64,000 nt of DNA from Tunturibacter gelidoferens (lineage in GTDB: Bacteria; Acidobacteriota; Terriglobia; Terriglobales; Acidobacteriaceae), in the NCBI RefSeq assembly GCF_040358255.1, contig NZ_CP132938.1:4588001-4652000 (forward strand). Reading direction: 5' to 3'. A program made the translations under genes and the position numbers. Positions 15,707-24,999 of the stretch are shown here, piece after piece (within the stretch, counting starts at the first letter, position 1; each line of letters starts with the position of its first letter). A model generated the notes under the pieces. The model made no database searches, was not told the origin of the DNA, and saw nothing but the letters and a program-made list of their open reading frames with translations.

Positions 15707-17325
15707 CGGGCTTCATCCAGATCGCGAAGCACCGCCATCGCAGCATTCCGCCCGTTGATCCCGATGACGCTACCGCCAGGGTGTGTGCACGCGCCGCAGA
15801 GGTAGACGCCCTTCATCGGAGTTCTCGCCGTAAGGCGCTTGCTCCACATGTAAGCAGGAAGACACTCGCCCTGAAATATATGTCCGCCGGTGAGGCCGAC
15901 CTTCTGCTCGATGTCCGGCGGCCCCAGTACCTGCGCGTCGACGACAGCGTCCTTCAGATTGCTGCAAAAGCGGCCGATCGACCGCAGTGCAAGGGTCTTC
16001 GCGTCGCTGCGGTGTTCCTCCCAACTTCCAGATGCGAACTTGTACGGAACGTATTGCGCGAAGACGCTCATGGTGTGGAGACCCGCTGGAGCTACGGTTG
16101 CATCGTGCACGCTCTGAAAGTAAAGCTCGCACCAGAGTTGTTCCGGAAGGGATCCCGAACGGGCTGCGGCATAACTGGCCTTCCACTCCTCTTTCGTTAA
16201 AGGAGCATTGATCTGGCCGTAGTGGTGTGGCTGTTGAGTGCCCGGTCGAGCCGTGAAGTTCGGCAGTTCGCGAAGTAATACGTTTAGCTTGACCGTGCAT
16301 CCTTCGATCGGCACCGAGTGCACCTTCGCCGCCCAGACCGGGTCCGCATCGGCGTCAAGCATGCGCAGTGTGCGGATCGGGTCTGCATTAGAGACGACAA
16401 CCGGTGCAGTGATTCGCTCTCCCCCTTCGAGCAGCACGCCTTCACCGGGGAGAATTCGTGCCACGTTGACGCCCGCGGCCACGATCGCTCCGGCTTCGCG
16501 GGCGGCATCACAGAAGTAGAAGGACACCATCCCCATGCCGCCCTTCACATAACCCCACATGCCTGGCATGTCCCCAAGCCGCCCTGAAGAGTGATGGAAG
16601 CGAATGGAGGCCGTACCGGCGTCGAAAGGGCTCGCGTTGGTGCCGATCACGCCCTGCCCAAGATAGGCAGACTGCATTCGCTCATCGATAAGATAGCGCT
16701 CGACGAATTCCGCCATGGACCAATCAAAAAGAAGACCGCGCGCTTCGGCGTCATCCTTTAGAAGCTCTTCGAGTCGCTCTTGCGTGGGTGCATCGCCGAC
16801 CCATAGATCGCGACGGCTCTCGTGTGGATCATCGCTAAGAATTCCGCTTGCTGGCCGAAGCGCATCTCGCAATCTGCGAACTACGTCATTCATCGCACGC
16901 CAGCCTTCGACGTCCCTTGGCGAGAAGCGGCGAACCTCTTCTTCGCATCGAGCGTCATCGTCCCAAAGCTGAATGCTGCTGCCGTCCAGAAAGGGCACAA
17001 AAAGTCCGTTGACAGCGGGCGTCCAATCGAAGCCGCGGCCTGGCAAGCCGAGTTCCTTGATCACGAGCGGATGCAGCAGTCCGGCAAGATAGGCGCAGGG
17101 CGACATTCGAACGCCGGGAAACGGCTCCTCGACAGTACAGGCACCCCCAACTCGCTCCCGGCTTTCGAGCACGAGGACGCGTTGACCTGCCCGCGCCAGG
17201 TAAGTCGCGCACGCCAACCCGTTGTGGCCTGCGCCTACAACGATCGCATCCCAGTGGCGTGCCGCGATCTCTTTGATTGGCGCTGGAAGCCCGACTTTTC
17301 CCGACACTGCTGCCGTTGCAGACAT
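15703..17325 (-). CDS. FAD-dependent oxidoreductase, phytoene-desaturase/PYROXD2-like
   Basis: A 540-residue flavoprotein. Rossmann FAD motif VVGAGHNGLACATYLARAG (GAGHNG at residues 31-36), followed by VLVLESRERVGGACT, and a C-terminal FAD-closing motif YLCGACTHPGGSVIGINGRN. This pattern fits the CrtI-like NAD(P)/FAD-dependent oxidoreductases that include animal PYROXD2, rather than true carotenoid desaturases: no phytoene synthase or other crt gene is nearby. It is the first gene of a pair with the APC permease (ATGA overlap). The substrate is unknown. Confidence 0.88.
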   Translation of the reverse strand: MSATAAVSGKVGLPAPIKEIAARHWDAIVVGAGHNGLACATYLARAGQRVLVLESRERVGGACTVEEPFPGVRMSPCAYLAGLLHPLVIKELGLPGRGFDWTPAVNGLFVPFLDGSSIQLWDDDARCEEEVRRFSPRDVEGWRAMNDVVRRLRDALRPASGILSDDPHESRRDLWVGDAPTQERLEELLKDDAEARGLLFDWSMAEFVERYLIDERMQSAYLGQGVIGTNASPFDAGTASIRFHHSSGRLGDMPGMWGYVKGGMGMVSFYFCDAAREAGAIVAAGVNVARILPGEGVLLEGGERITAPVVVSNADPIRTLRMLDADADPVWAAKVHSVPIEGCTVKLNVLLRELPNFTARPGTQQPHHYGQINAPLTKEEWKASYAAARSGSLPEQLWCELYFQSVHDATVAPAGLHTMSVFAQYVPYKFASGSWEEHRSDAKTLALRSIGRFCSNLKDAVVDAQVLGPPDIEQKVGLTGGHIFQGECLPAYMWSKRLTARTPMKGVYLCGACTHPGGSVIGINGRNAAMAVLRDLDEAR

Positions 17326-17498
17326 ACTGGCAGTATCTACGTCAGAGTTCTAATAACAAAGGGAAAACAACCGATACGTTGACCTTGTTTCGCCAATTGC
17401 CGTTGACTGGGGGATCCGTCGATGCAAAACTACTTGTCGCGAAGATGACGCTCTTTAGGTTTGCTCAGCTCGAGCAAATGGACTGCATCCTTGTTATT

Positions 17499-18881
17499 TC
17501 AGAACTTGGCCGCCAACAAAATGCGCAGATCGCGCAAGTTGTTTCCAGTAGCACCGGTTACGATGCTCAAGCCAGCTTCCTGCAAAAAAGTGCCGGAGTC
17601 GAAGCGTTGCAAAGACCCCTGAGCCTGAGGCAGCAGTTTTTCGTCATCCAAAAGAGTCTCATCCACAACTGCGCCTGCGGCCGAACTATTCCCATCGATG
17701 CCATCCGTGCCCGCAGAGAGGACGACCGTGCGCGCGTCCAACGACCTCAACAAGGTCGCGGCATAGAGCGCAAAGTGCTGATTGCGTCCACCAACCCCCA
17801 ATTTATCGTTCCCGTCCAGCGATATTCGGGCGGACAACTCAACCGTCACTTCACCAGAAGAGATCACGCAGACGCGTCCATGATCTCGCCTCAGGCCCCG
17901 AAGACGTTCCAGCAGATATTCGGCGGCGACACTGTAGCTCCAGTCGTCGCAGGTATTGTCGACGACCACGTAAAATCCAAGATCTCTGGCGCGTTGTTCG
18001 ACGATCTCTACCAGATCCTCGGACGATAGCAGAGTCACGGCTTTTGAACGGAGTTGAGCCGATTTGGGTGTTTCGTGAAGTTGGGTTGATGAAAAAAACT
18101 GCCGCACCGAGGCCGGAAATCTGCCCATCAAACCATACCGTTCGAGAATCTCTTTGCACTGATCAACGGTTGAGCTATCGGGCAGTGTGGGGCCGGATCC
18201 CAAGGCGTCCAGATGCCTCAACGGCACATCCGAGACGAGCAGTGAGTAGCTCAGGACACCCTCGGCCTCGAGGACCAGCCGTCCTCCCTTCACCGCCGAG
18301 AAGTGCTTGCGAACACAATTTATCTCAGCAATAGAACCGCCGCTATGCACCAGTTCTCGGTGAAACTTCACCATATCTTCAAGCGTGATCCTGGAGTCAA
18401 GTGGCAATTCCATCATCGCGGAGGCGCCTCCGCTGATAAGAAACAGACAGAGCGAATCTCCCGTCGCGATAGCTTCCTTCCGTAGCGAACGCACAAGCGC
18501 CACGGCCGCTTCCGCTCCATCGATCGAGGCTTGATTGGGTGTTGGATGTCCTCCGGCAAAAAACTGAAAGCCTGGAAGAAGATCTGTTGGTCGGTCGCTG
18601 GCAATCACCACACCAGACAAATCGCATTGGCTCAGCCCTCGTAAAGAGGGCAGCAGTGCTTTGAGCATTGGAGAGGCAGCTTTACCCGCAGCCACCACGC
18701 CGATACGGCGTATACGGCTAAGGTCGACTACGTCGTCGCCAATAGTTAAGAACGTAGTATCGCCTGCCCCGGCTATGCGCTTCACCTTACGGTTAACAGC
18801 TTGCTCGATGCTGCAATCCGCAAGTGACTGCAAAAAGAGATTACAGGCAACCTCTCGTAAGCCCGACGCAGTCGTTATCAT
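17499..18881 (-). CDS. Glycerate 2-kinase (GckA/TtuD, DUF4147 family)
   Basis: About 460 residues. DUF4147 N-terminal domain with GVVAAGKAASPML and FFAGGHPTPNQASIDGA, LFLISGGASAMMELP nucleotide-site loop, and the MOFRL C-terminal domain with ISSGEVTVEL, GGRNQHFALYAA and LSAGTDGIDGNSSAAGAV. The enzyme phosphorylates D-glycerate to 2-phosphoglycerate in the cytoplasm. I chose the ATG at 18881; an upstream in-frame TTG at 18899 is less likely. It is divergent from a tartronate-semialdehyde-reductase-like gene, which would make glycerate: together they form the lower glyoxylate/glycerate route. This pairing supports the call. Confidence 0.9.
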   Translation of the reverse strand: MITTASGLREVACNLFLQSLADCSIEQAVNRKVKRIAGAGDTTFLTIGDDVVDLSRIRRIGVVAAGKAASPMLKALLPSLRGLSQCDLSGVVIASDRPTDLLPGFQFFAGGHPTPNQASIDGAEAAVALVRSLRKEAIATGDSLCLFLISGGASAMMELPLDSRITLEDMVKFHRELVHSGGSIAEINCVRKHFSAVKGGRLVLEAEGVLSYSLLVSDVPLRHLDALGSGPTLPDSSTVDQCKEILERYGLMGRFPASVRQFFSSTQLHETPKSAQLRSKAVTLLSSEDLVEIVEQRARDLGFYVVVDNTCDDWSYSVAAEYLLERLRGLRRDHGRVCVISSGEVTVELSARISLDGNDKLGVGGRNQHFALYAATLLRSLDARTVVLSAGTDGIDGNSSAAGAVVDETLLDDEKLLPQAQGSLQRFDSGTFLQEAGLSIVTGATGNNLRDLRILLAAKF

Positions 18882-19193
18882 GCAGTGACACCCCAGCAAT
18901 ACCCGCTCTTAGACTTGGAAGCACAGCCACCGAGCGCGACTTCCGGCCAGGCAAATTACTCTCGCTATCGATCGCCACGCGCGCCTCGATTAAAAATACA
19001 GCTTCCTAAGTTAACTCTCAGACTAAAAGGAAAATGCAGCTCCGCCTGCCGAAATACCAACCCCTCCCCGCACAGTGGCGCAAGGATGGCAACGAAGGAG
19101 ATACTAGTTAATAGGTCGCACCATCGTCAAAATTTCTCTTTCACCCCGCCGTCTTTCATCATTAGCTCAAGTTCACGAGGAGATCAAAATCGC
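18882..19193. other. Divergent promoter region, glycerate pathway
   Basis: About 310 bases between the divergent glycerate kinase and the dehydrogenase gene. Promoters for both must lie here. I see no convincing gene, no repeat shared with other regions and no clear operator palindrome. Confidence 0.5.
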
Positions 19194-20102
19194 ATGGCAA
19201 AGCTTGGATTTCTTGGCTTAGGCATTATGGGTGGCCCAATGGCCCTTCATCTTATTGGAGCAGGCCATCAAGTCGCACTATGGTCGTTTAGCAGAGGAAA
19301 AGTTGAGGCACTCGCGGCTAAAGGTGGGATTTCGTGCGATACACCTGCCGAGGTAGCGCGGCAAAGCGACTGCATCTTCCTCTGCGTCGGCAACACGGAG
19401 ATGTCGCGAAAGACGATCCTCGGCAAAGATGGACTCGCGGAGACCGCTGCCAAAGGATCCATCATTGTGGACTGTAGTACTGTCTCTCCCTCTGCAAGCC
19501 GCGCCATCGCCGCCGAACTCGCCGAGAAAGGCATCGCATTCCTGGACGCTCCCTGTACCGGATCAAAAGGCGGGGCAGAAGCAGGCACCCTCACCTTCAT
19601 GGTCGGAGGGCCGAAAGACGTCTTCGAAAAGGTGCGTCCGTACTTCGAGGCTATGGGCAAGCAGTTGTACTACTGCGGGGGGGCCGGCATGGGGCTCCAC
19701 GCCAAACTCTCGCAGAACATGATCCTCGGCAATCTCCTTCAGGCCTTCAACGAGAGTCTCATTCTCAGCACTAAAGCCGGAGTCGATCCTGAGATGATGC
19801 TAGACATCCTCAACAATAGCGCCGCCAAATCAGGCCTGATCTCAATCAAGGCACCCTTGGTCTTTGCCCGAAACTTCACCACGAACTTCTCCGTCAAGTG
19901 GCTGGAGAAAGATATGGAGTTGATGCTGGAGTCCGCTGCCGAACTGAACGTGCCAGCACCGCTAACGGCACTCTCGCGACAACTCTTTCGCGCGGCCATC
20001 GCAAAAGGCTACGGCGAAGAAGATATTTGCGGCTCCATTCGTGTGATGGAAGATATCGCTGGATGCACGGTCGCCAGCAACCCAAAGACGCAGCAAACCT
20101 GA
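19194..20102 (+). CDS. 2-hydroxy-3-oxopropionate reductase / HIBADH-family dehydrogenase
   Basis: A 302-residue beta-hydroxyacid dehydrogenase. NAD(P) motif GFLGLGIMGGPMALHLIGAGH at the N-terminus, substrate-binding FLDAPCTGSKGGAEAGTL, and the catalytic Lys in HAKLSQNMILGNLLQAFNES. The Gly-Ser-Lys-Gly-Gly form of the substrate loop fits the tartronate semialdehyde reductase/HIBADH group. With the divergent glycerate kinase it probably reduces tartronate semialdehyde to D-glycerate. ATG at 19194 follows a GAGGAG ribosome-binding site; the frame extends upstream without protein character. A sibling function (3-hydroxyisobutyrate or gamma-hydroxybutyrate dehydrogenase) is possible. Confidence 0.88.
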   Translation: MAKLGFLGLGIMGGPMALHLIGAGHQVALWSFSRGKVEALAAKGGISCDTPAEVARQSDCIFLCVGNTEMSRKTILGKDGLAETAAKGSIIVDCSTVSPSASRAIAAELAEKGIAFLDAPCTGSKGGAEAGTLTFMVGGPKDVFEKVRPYFEAMGKQLYYCGGAGMGLHAKLSQNMILGNLLQAFNESLILSTKAGVDPEMMLDILNNSAAKSGLISIKAPLVFARNFTTNFSVKWLEKDMELMLESAAELNVPAPLTALSRQLFRAAIAKGYGEEDICGSIRVMEDIAGCTVASNPKTQQT

Positions 20103-20208
20103 TTGGTCGACGATTCAAACCTTCGCCGCTCTGGAAACAAGACAAAGTCTTTGACAGAGAATATCGTTGCAGAGAGTGGTCAACTTCATGTTGCGAGGAT
20201 AGGGGCAC

Positions 20209-21555
20209 GTGCTGAACCGTAGAAATTTCCTGAAAGCCGCGGGAACAGCAACCGCGGAGACGTTACTGGGGTCAAAGATGTATGCGCTGACAGCAGCTCA
20301 GACTGGCCCTGCCGCGCCGGTTACAGCCAACGATCACGTACAGTTCGCACTGATTGGAGCCGGCATTCAGGGCCAGTCCGATACGAAGTTTGCAGTGCAG
20401 GTTCCGGGCGCGAAGTTGGTGGCCGTAGCAGACTGCTACGACGGCAGGCTCGAGCGCAGCAAGGAACTCTGGGGCACAGACATTTTTACGACGCGCGACT
20501 ACAAAGAGATCCTGGCCCGCAAGGATATCGACGCCGTCATCATCGCCACGCCAGACCATTGGCACAAGCAGGCTGCCATCGACGCCATGAACGCGGGCAA
20601 GGATGTCTATTGCGAAAAACCGATGATCCATCTCTATTCCGATGGACCTGAGATCATTGAAACCGCCCGCACGACAAACCGCATCGTCCAGGTCGGAAGC
20701 CAACGCGTGAGTTCGATCATCTACTCGAAGGCCAAGGAGCTGCTGGCTTCGGGAGCCATTGGCCAACTCAATATGGTGACCGCGCGCTGGGACCGTAACT
20801 CGTCCATGGGCGCATGGAACTATACCGTGCCACTCGACGCCTCAACGGAAACCTGCGACTGGCCTCGCTTTCAGGGGACCGCTCCCAAAATTCCATTCAA
20901 TGCAGAGCACTTCTTTCAGTGGCGCAAATGGAAGGCCTACAGCAGCGGCGTAGCGGGAGATCTCTTCGTTCACCTCTTTAGCGGCACCCACTTCATCACC
21001 GGATCAAATGGCCCCACGCGAGCGATGGCAACAGGCGGGCTGCGCTTCTGGAAGGACGGGCGCGACGTCCCCGACGTGATGCTGGGCCTCTTTGACTACC
21101 GTGAAGGATTCAACCTCAGTCTTCGCGTGAACTTCGTCGACGGTGGCGAGGAGAGTGAAGGGCTGATCTTCACCGGGTCGGAAGGCACCATGGAGATTGC
21201 CGGCAACACAGTCAGCATTAGCCGAGTGCCGCTCCAGAAAGAACCAGGCTACACAATCGGAACCTTTACGGATGCAATGCAAAAACGCTTCCTGGAAAGC
21301 TACCGCCAGAAGTATCCGGTCTCACATCCAACGGGAAGTCCGTCGGCCGGATATGAAAAATATGTTGCCCCCGCCGGATACAGCGACAGCTACGACCACT
21401 TCAGTAATTTCTTCTCGGCGGTCCGCACACGGAAGCCCGTTGTGGAAGATGCGGTGTTTGGTTTCCGCGCCGCCGGTGCTGCCCTACTGAGCAATCTGAG
21501 CATGGAGCGTGGTGAAGTAGTGAAGTGGGATCCCGACTCGATGAAGCTTCTATAG
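20209..21555 (+). CDS. Tat-exported Gfo/Idh/MocA-family oxidoreductase
   Basis: A 448-residue NAD(P)-dependent sugar oxidoreductase-like protein. It begins with a twin-arginine signal (LNRRNFLKAAGTATAETLLG), so it is exported folded with its cofactor. The Rossmann part follows: FALIGAGIQGQSDTKFAVQVPGA, then DAVIIATPDHWHKQAAIDAM and the family EKP motif in VYCEKPMIHLY. The GTG start has a good ribosome-binding site (GAGGATAGGGG). Periplasmic relatives act on sugars or polyols in planctomycetes and acidobacteria. Located 106 bases after the dehydrogenase on the same strand and possibly co-transcribed with it. Confidence 0.92.
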   Translation: MLNRRNFLKAAGTATAETLLGSKMYALTAAQTGPAAPVTANDHVQFALIGAGIQGQSDTKFAVQVPGAKLVAVADCYDGRLERSKELWGTDIFTTRDYKEILARKDIDAVIIATPDHWHKQAAIDAMNAGKDVYCEKPMIHLYSDGPEIIETARTTNRIVQVGSQRVSSIIYSKAKELLASGAIGQLNMVTARWDRNSSMGAWNYTVPLDASTETCDWPRFQGTAPKIPFNAEHFFQWRKWKAYSSGVAGDLFVHLFSGTHFITGSNGPTRAMATGGLRFWKDGRDVPDVMLGLFDYREGFNLSLRVNFVDGGEESEGLIFTGSEGTMEIAGNTVSISRVPLQKEPGYTIGTFTDAMQKRFLESYRQKYPVSHPTGSPSAGYEKYVAPAGYSDSYDHFSNFFSAVRTRKPVVEDAVFGFRAAGAALLSNLSMERGEVVKWDPDSMKLL

Positions 21556-21814
21556 AGAGAGAGATTTCTGCACGCAGCACTCAAAGCCTTGTTTGTTTAA
21601 TCGACCGCCATTTGAAGCGGTTGGTGCGCAACAATTGATCTCGAAGCCACTCAGCGGAAAGTCAATCTCAATCTCACGAATCCTTCGTTAAAAAATGAAT
21701 ACTTGAAACGTTTTTGTGGAGCACAAACTACCAGCACTCCTGGTTTGACAAGCGAGTGAAACGCAGCTTATCGTTGCCGGCGCAATCCACCCCACGCGTA
21801 CCGGAGTTGCAAAC

Positions 21815-23668
21815 GTGAAAAATACTACAAGCGAATCTTCCACTGCGAAGCTAGCCTTCGCGCGCCTCGTCGGAACACTTCTCTTAACGGTAGGTGCTCT
21901 AAGCGGCTCAGCCGTTGCTCAGAACGCAACCGAAGTCGCCTCAGACTTTGGCCCCAATGTTTACATCTTCGATCCCAGCATGTCGACAAGTCAGATTCAG
22001 GCAACGGTCGACTCCATAGCCAACCAGCAGGTTAGCAATCAGTTTGGCACGCAGCGCTACGCACTCTTATTCAAGCCAGGAGTCTACGGCAGCGCCGCCA
22101 CTCCGCTCGACTTCCAGGTGGGCTATTACACGGAGGTCGCCGGCCTGGGCGCGTCGCCGGCCGACGTCACCATCAACGGCCACGTCGATGTGTACAACCA
22201 GTGCTTCGCCGCCAACAACTGCATCGCGCTCGACAACTTCTGGCGCTCCCTCTCGAACCTGACCATCAACGTCATGGGTCTATCCGGCTGTCGGTCTTCG
22301 GCCGACTTCTGGGCGGTCTCGCAGGCAGCGCCAATGCGGCGGGTAAACATCACCGGCGCGAACGTCACCCTGCAGGACTACTGCACCGCAGGCCCCCAGT
22401 ATGCGAGCGGAGGCTTCATCGCCGACTCTCAGACTGGCTTTGTCATCAACGGATCGCAGCAGCAGTTTTATGTGCGGAACAGCAGCATCGGTGGATGGTC
22501 CAACGCGGTCTGGGACCAGGTCTTCACCGGCGTCGTCGGAGCGCCCGCGCAAAGCTATCCCAATCCAGCCTACACAACCCTGCCGAGCACCCCGATCAGT
22601 CGCGAAAAACCCTTCCTCTATACCGACAGCAATGGCAACTATAAGGTCTTTGTTCCTGCGCTGCAGAAAAACTCGTCTGGCGTCAGCTGGTCAGGCGCAA
22701 ACACACCAGGTCAATCAAGGTCGATCAACAACTTCTTTGTCGCGACCCCTTCAACCAACGTGGAGGTGATTAATCTCGCGCTACTCCTGGGCAAGAGCCT
22801 CATCCTCACGCCGGGGGTCTATCAGCTCAAAGACTCCATCCGCGTCCTCTATCCCAACACCATTGTGCTCGGCCTCGGCTTCGCTACGCTTGTCCCGCAG
22901 ACAGGCCGACCTGCCATCACGGTTACGGATGTAGATGGAGTGAGGATCGCCGGCCTAATCGTCGATGCCGGCCCGATCAACTCCGACGCGCTCGTCCAAC
23001 TCGGGAGCTCGAGGCTGAGAGGCCTGGACAACTGGTTCGGATTTAACCGCTTCCGGGATCACTCCTCGAATCCATCCTCCTTGAGCGATGTCTTCTTCCG
23101 CATCGGCGGAGCCACCGCTGGAAGCGCCACCACCAGTCTCGAAATCAACAGCAACGACGTCCTGCTCGACGACATCTGGGCATGGCGCGCGGACCACGGC
23201 ACCGGCGTCGGCTGGATAGTGAATACCGCGGACCATGGCCTCGTTGTCAATGGTGACAACGTCACAGCGCTCGGCCTCGCCGTAGAACACTACCAGAAGG
23301 AGCAGGTGCTGTGGAACGGCAATGGCGGCGAAACTATCTTCTATCAAAGCGAGTTGCCATATGATCCACCGAGCCAGAGCGCATGGACCGACGGATCGGC
23401 CAATGGCTACCCGTCGTACGTAGTCTCCAACTCAGCGAACACGCATCAGGCCTACGGTCTGGGCATTTACTCCTTCTTCAATCAGGGAATCAACATCATC
23501 GAAGACAACGCGATGACTGTCCCCGATACAAGCGGGATAGCGATTCACGACGTCGGCACCGTCTTTCTGAATGGCAGCGGTCAGATCACCCACGTCATCA
23601 ACGGACAAGGCACAACTGCCAACAGCAGCAATGGAGGCAGTCTGAATCCTGTCGTGCTCTACCCCTAA
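21815..23668 (+). CDS. Secreted right-handed beta-helix protein
   Basis: A 617-residue protein with a signal peptide (hydrophobic core LVGTLLLTVGALSGSAVAQ, AQ-N cleavage region) and a GTG start after CCGGAG. The mature part is rich in Asn, Ser, Gly and short beta-strands with stacked Asn, as in parallel beta-helix polysaccharide-active proteins (for example FKPGVYGSAATPLDFQ, ALDNFWRSLSNLTINV, LFTPGVYQL-like repeats, VTDVDGVRIAGLIVDAG). Homologues are sometimes mislabelled as adenylyl cyclase or coagulation factor domain proteins. A GH55-like glucan-degrading role is plausible but no catalytic residue can be assigned. Followed by a strong terminator. Confidence 0.78.
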   Translation: MKNTTSESSTAKLAFARLVGTLLLTVGALSGSAVAQNATEVASDFGPNVYIFDPSMSTSQIQATVDSIANQQVSNQFGTQRYALLFKPGVYGSAATPLDFQVGYYTEVAGLGASPADVTINGHVDVYNQCFAANNCIALDNFWRSLSNLTINVMGLSGCRSSADFWAVSQAAPMRRVNITGANVTLQDYCTAGPQYASGGFIADSQTGFVINGSQQQFYVRNSSIGGWSNAVWDQVFTGVVGAPAQSYPNPAYTTLPSTPISREKPFLYTDSNGNYKVFVPALQKNSSGVSWSGANTPGQSRSINNFFVATPSTNVEVINLALLLGKSLILTPGVYQLKDSIRVLYPNTIVLGLGFATLVPQTGRPAITVTDVDGVRIAGLIVDAGPINSDALVQLGSSRLRGLDNWFGFNRFRDHSSNPSSLSDVFFRIGGATAGSATTSLEINSNDVLLDDIWAWRADHGTGVGWIVNTADHGLVVNGDNVTALGLAVEHYQKEQVLWNGNGGETIFYQSELPYDPPSQSAWTDGSANGYPSYVVSNSANTHQAYGLGIYSFFNQGINIIEDNAMTVPDTSGIAIHDVGTVFLNGSGQITHVINGQGTTANSSNGGSLNPVVLYP

Positions 23669-23709
23669 ATACAAGGCACTTCAAGAACAGACTTGTCCAA
23701 TCATTCCTG

Positions 23710-23750
23710 GAGGGGCAGCAGACGTTATGCTGTCCCTCAATTATTTTGTT
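23710..23750 (+). terminator. Rho-independent terminator
   Basis: Stem GAGGGGCAGCA (23710-23720) with TGCTGTCCCTC (23728-23738), one G-T pair, 7-base loop, then AATTATTTTGTTT. It closes the transcription unit of the beta-helix gene. Confidence 0.82.
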
Positions 23751-23805
23751 TCTGTCGATGAATCAAGACACCGTGCTCTCGAACGCAAGCAACCACAAAG
23801 CGCAC

Positions 23806-24861
23806 TCAAGTACTCACTTCCAACTCGTCGAACCTGCGCCACTTGTAAAACCAGATCGAGACGATCCAGCTCAAAGCGAAAAGCCCAATGATGACGTACC
23901 CCAGTGTGCCGAAGTTCTCATTGAGAGTTCCAACCAAAGCCCAAAAAGTCCCATGAAAATGGAACTGATCTGCCATCAGGCCGAGGGCTTCAATTCCCCC
24001 GACCAACACCGCAACGACCACCGAGATCAGGGTGATTGTCATGTTGTAGTAGATTTTGCGAATCGGCTTTACAAAAGCCCACCCATAAGCACCAAGCATC
24101 AAGACATTATCGGTGGTGTCGATCAGCGACATACCTGCGGCAAACAGCGCGGGAAAGACCAGAACTGACCACAGCGACAATCCTCTTGCGGCCTCAGAGG
24201 CCGAGAGGCCAAGCAATCCAATCTCCGTCGCGGTGTCGAATCCAAGGCCGAACAGAATGCCGAGCGGGTACATGTGCCAACTGCGGCGGATCAACGCGAA
24301 CATGGGACGAAACAGGCGAGAGAGAAATCCGCGGCTGCCCAGCAGCAGATCGAAGTCTTCCTCAACATACCGCTCCCCTCGACGAACCCGCTGGAAAGCA
24401 AGATACACCGACCGCAGAACCGCCATATTCACGATCGCGATCGCAAAGAGAAACAGTGTCGAAACGAGCGTCCCTACCACGCCGCCGATGTGTCTCGCGG
24501 CATCCAGTCGATGTTGCAGCGACAATGCTGTAGCCGAGATAGCAATCGAGCCCAGCACCACAATCGTCGAATGTCCGAGAGAGAACATGAATCCCACCGC
24601 AACCGGGCGTTTGCCCTCCTGCATCAACTTCCGCGTTACGTTGTCGATCGCTGCAATATGATCGGCATCCACCGCATGACGAAGGCCGAAGCTGTAAGCC
24701 AGGAATGCAGTACCCAGCAACACGGGATAGTGTCGAAATGCAAGAAAAGCCCACATCCAGGCAGACACATTCATCAGGAGAAGAAGAATGTAAATAGCGA
24801 TGACCTTGCGCCTGGTACTGGCCGCAATATGGTCAAGCACGCCGCTAAACAGATGTTTCAT
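23806..24861 (-). CDS. NiCoT-family nickel/cobalt transporter
   Basis: A 351-residue inner-membrane permease with eight predicted helices and both NiCoT signatures: RHAVDADHIAAIDNVTR (from residue 61) and GLGFDTATEIGLLGLSA, plus FSLGHSTIVV in between. These His/Asp residues are the metal-selectivity filter. It takes up Ni(II) or Co(II) for metalloenzymes; the B12 enzymes in the window (QueG, the mutase subunit) make cobalt plausible. No cobalamin riboswitch or NikR-type palindrome was seen in the 137 bases upstream, so regulation is unclear. Confidence 0.93.
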   Translation of the reverse strand: MKHLFSGVLDHIAASTRRKVIAIYILLLLMNVSAWMWAFLAFRHYPVLLGTAFLAYSFGLRHAVDADHIAAIDNVTRKLMQEGKRPVAVGFMFSLGHSTIVVLGSIAISATALSLQHRLDAARHIGGVVGTLVSTLFLFAIAIVNMAVLRSVYLAFQRVRRGERYVEEDFDLLLGSRGFLSRLFRPMFALIRRSWHMYPLGILFGLGFDTATEIGLLGLSASEAARGLSLWSVLVFPALFAAGMSLIDTTDNVLMLGAYGWAFVKPIRKIYYNMTITLISVVVAVLVGGIEALGLMADQFHFHGTFWALVGTLNENFGTLGYVIIGLFALSWIVSIWFYKWRRFDELEVST

Positions 24862-24999
24862 TCAGTCCGTACCCAAACAATACGAATCACAGTACAACAT
24901 CAGGTGAAAAGGCGTCTTATTCGTCGCTGAAAATATCCACATCTTCAAAGGTAATCGCTGACTGCAATATCGGATGCAGCAAGCACTGGCCTCCATCTC

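Noticed and set aside
15394..16200. Plus-strand frame of 268 residues
   Set aside because: Antisense across the APC permease and FAD oxidoreductase, both of which have clear family motifs; composition is Arg/Ser-rich.
15703..17325. Carotenoid biosynthesis (phytoene desaturase)
   Set aside because: The protein is closer in motif pattern to PYROXD2-like oxidoreductases and no other carotenoid gene is nearby.
24862..24999. Cobalamin riboswitch or NikR operator before the Ni/Co transporter
   Set aside because: A GCACTGGC stretch recalls the B12 box but the conserved GCCACTG box context and other elements are missing; no GTATGA/TCATAC dyad is present.
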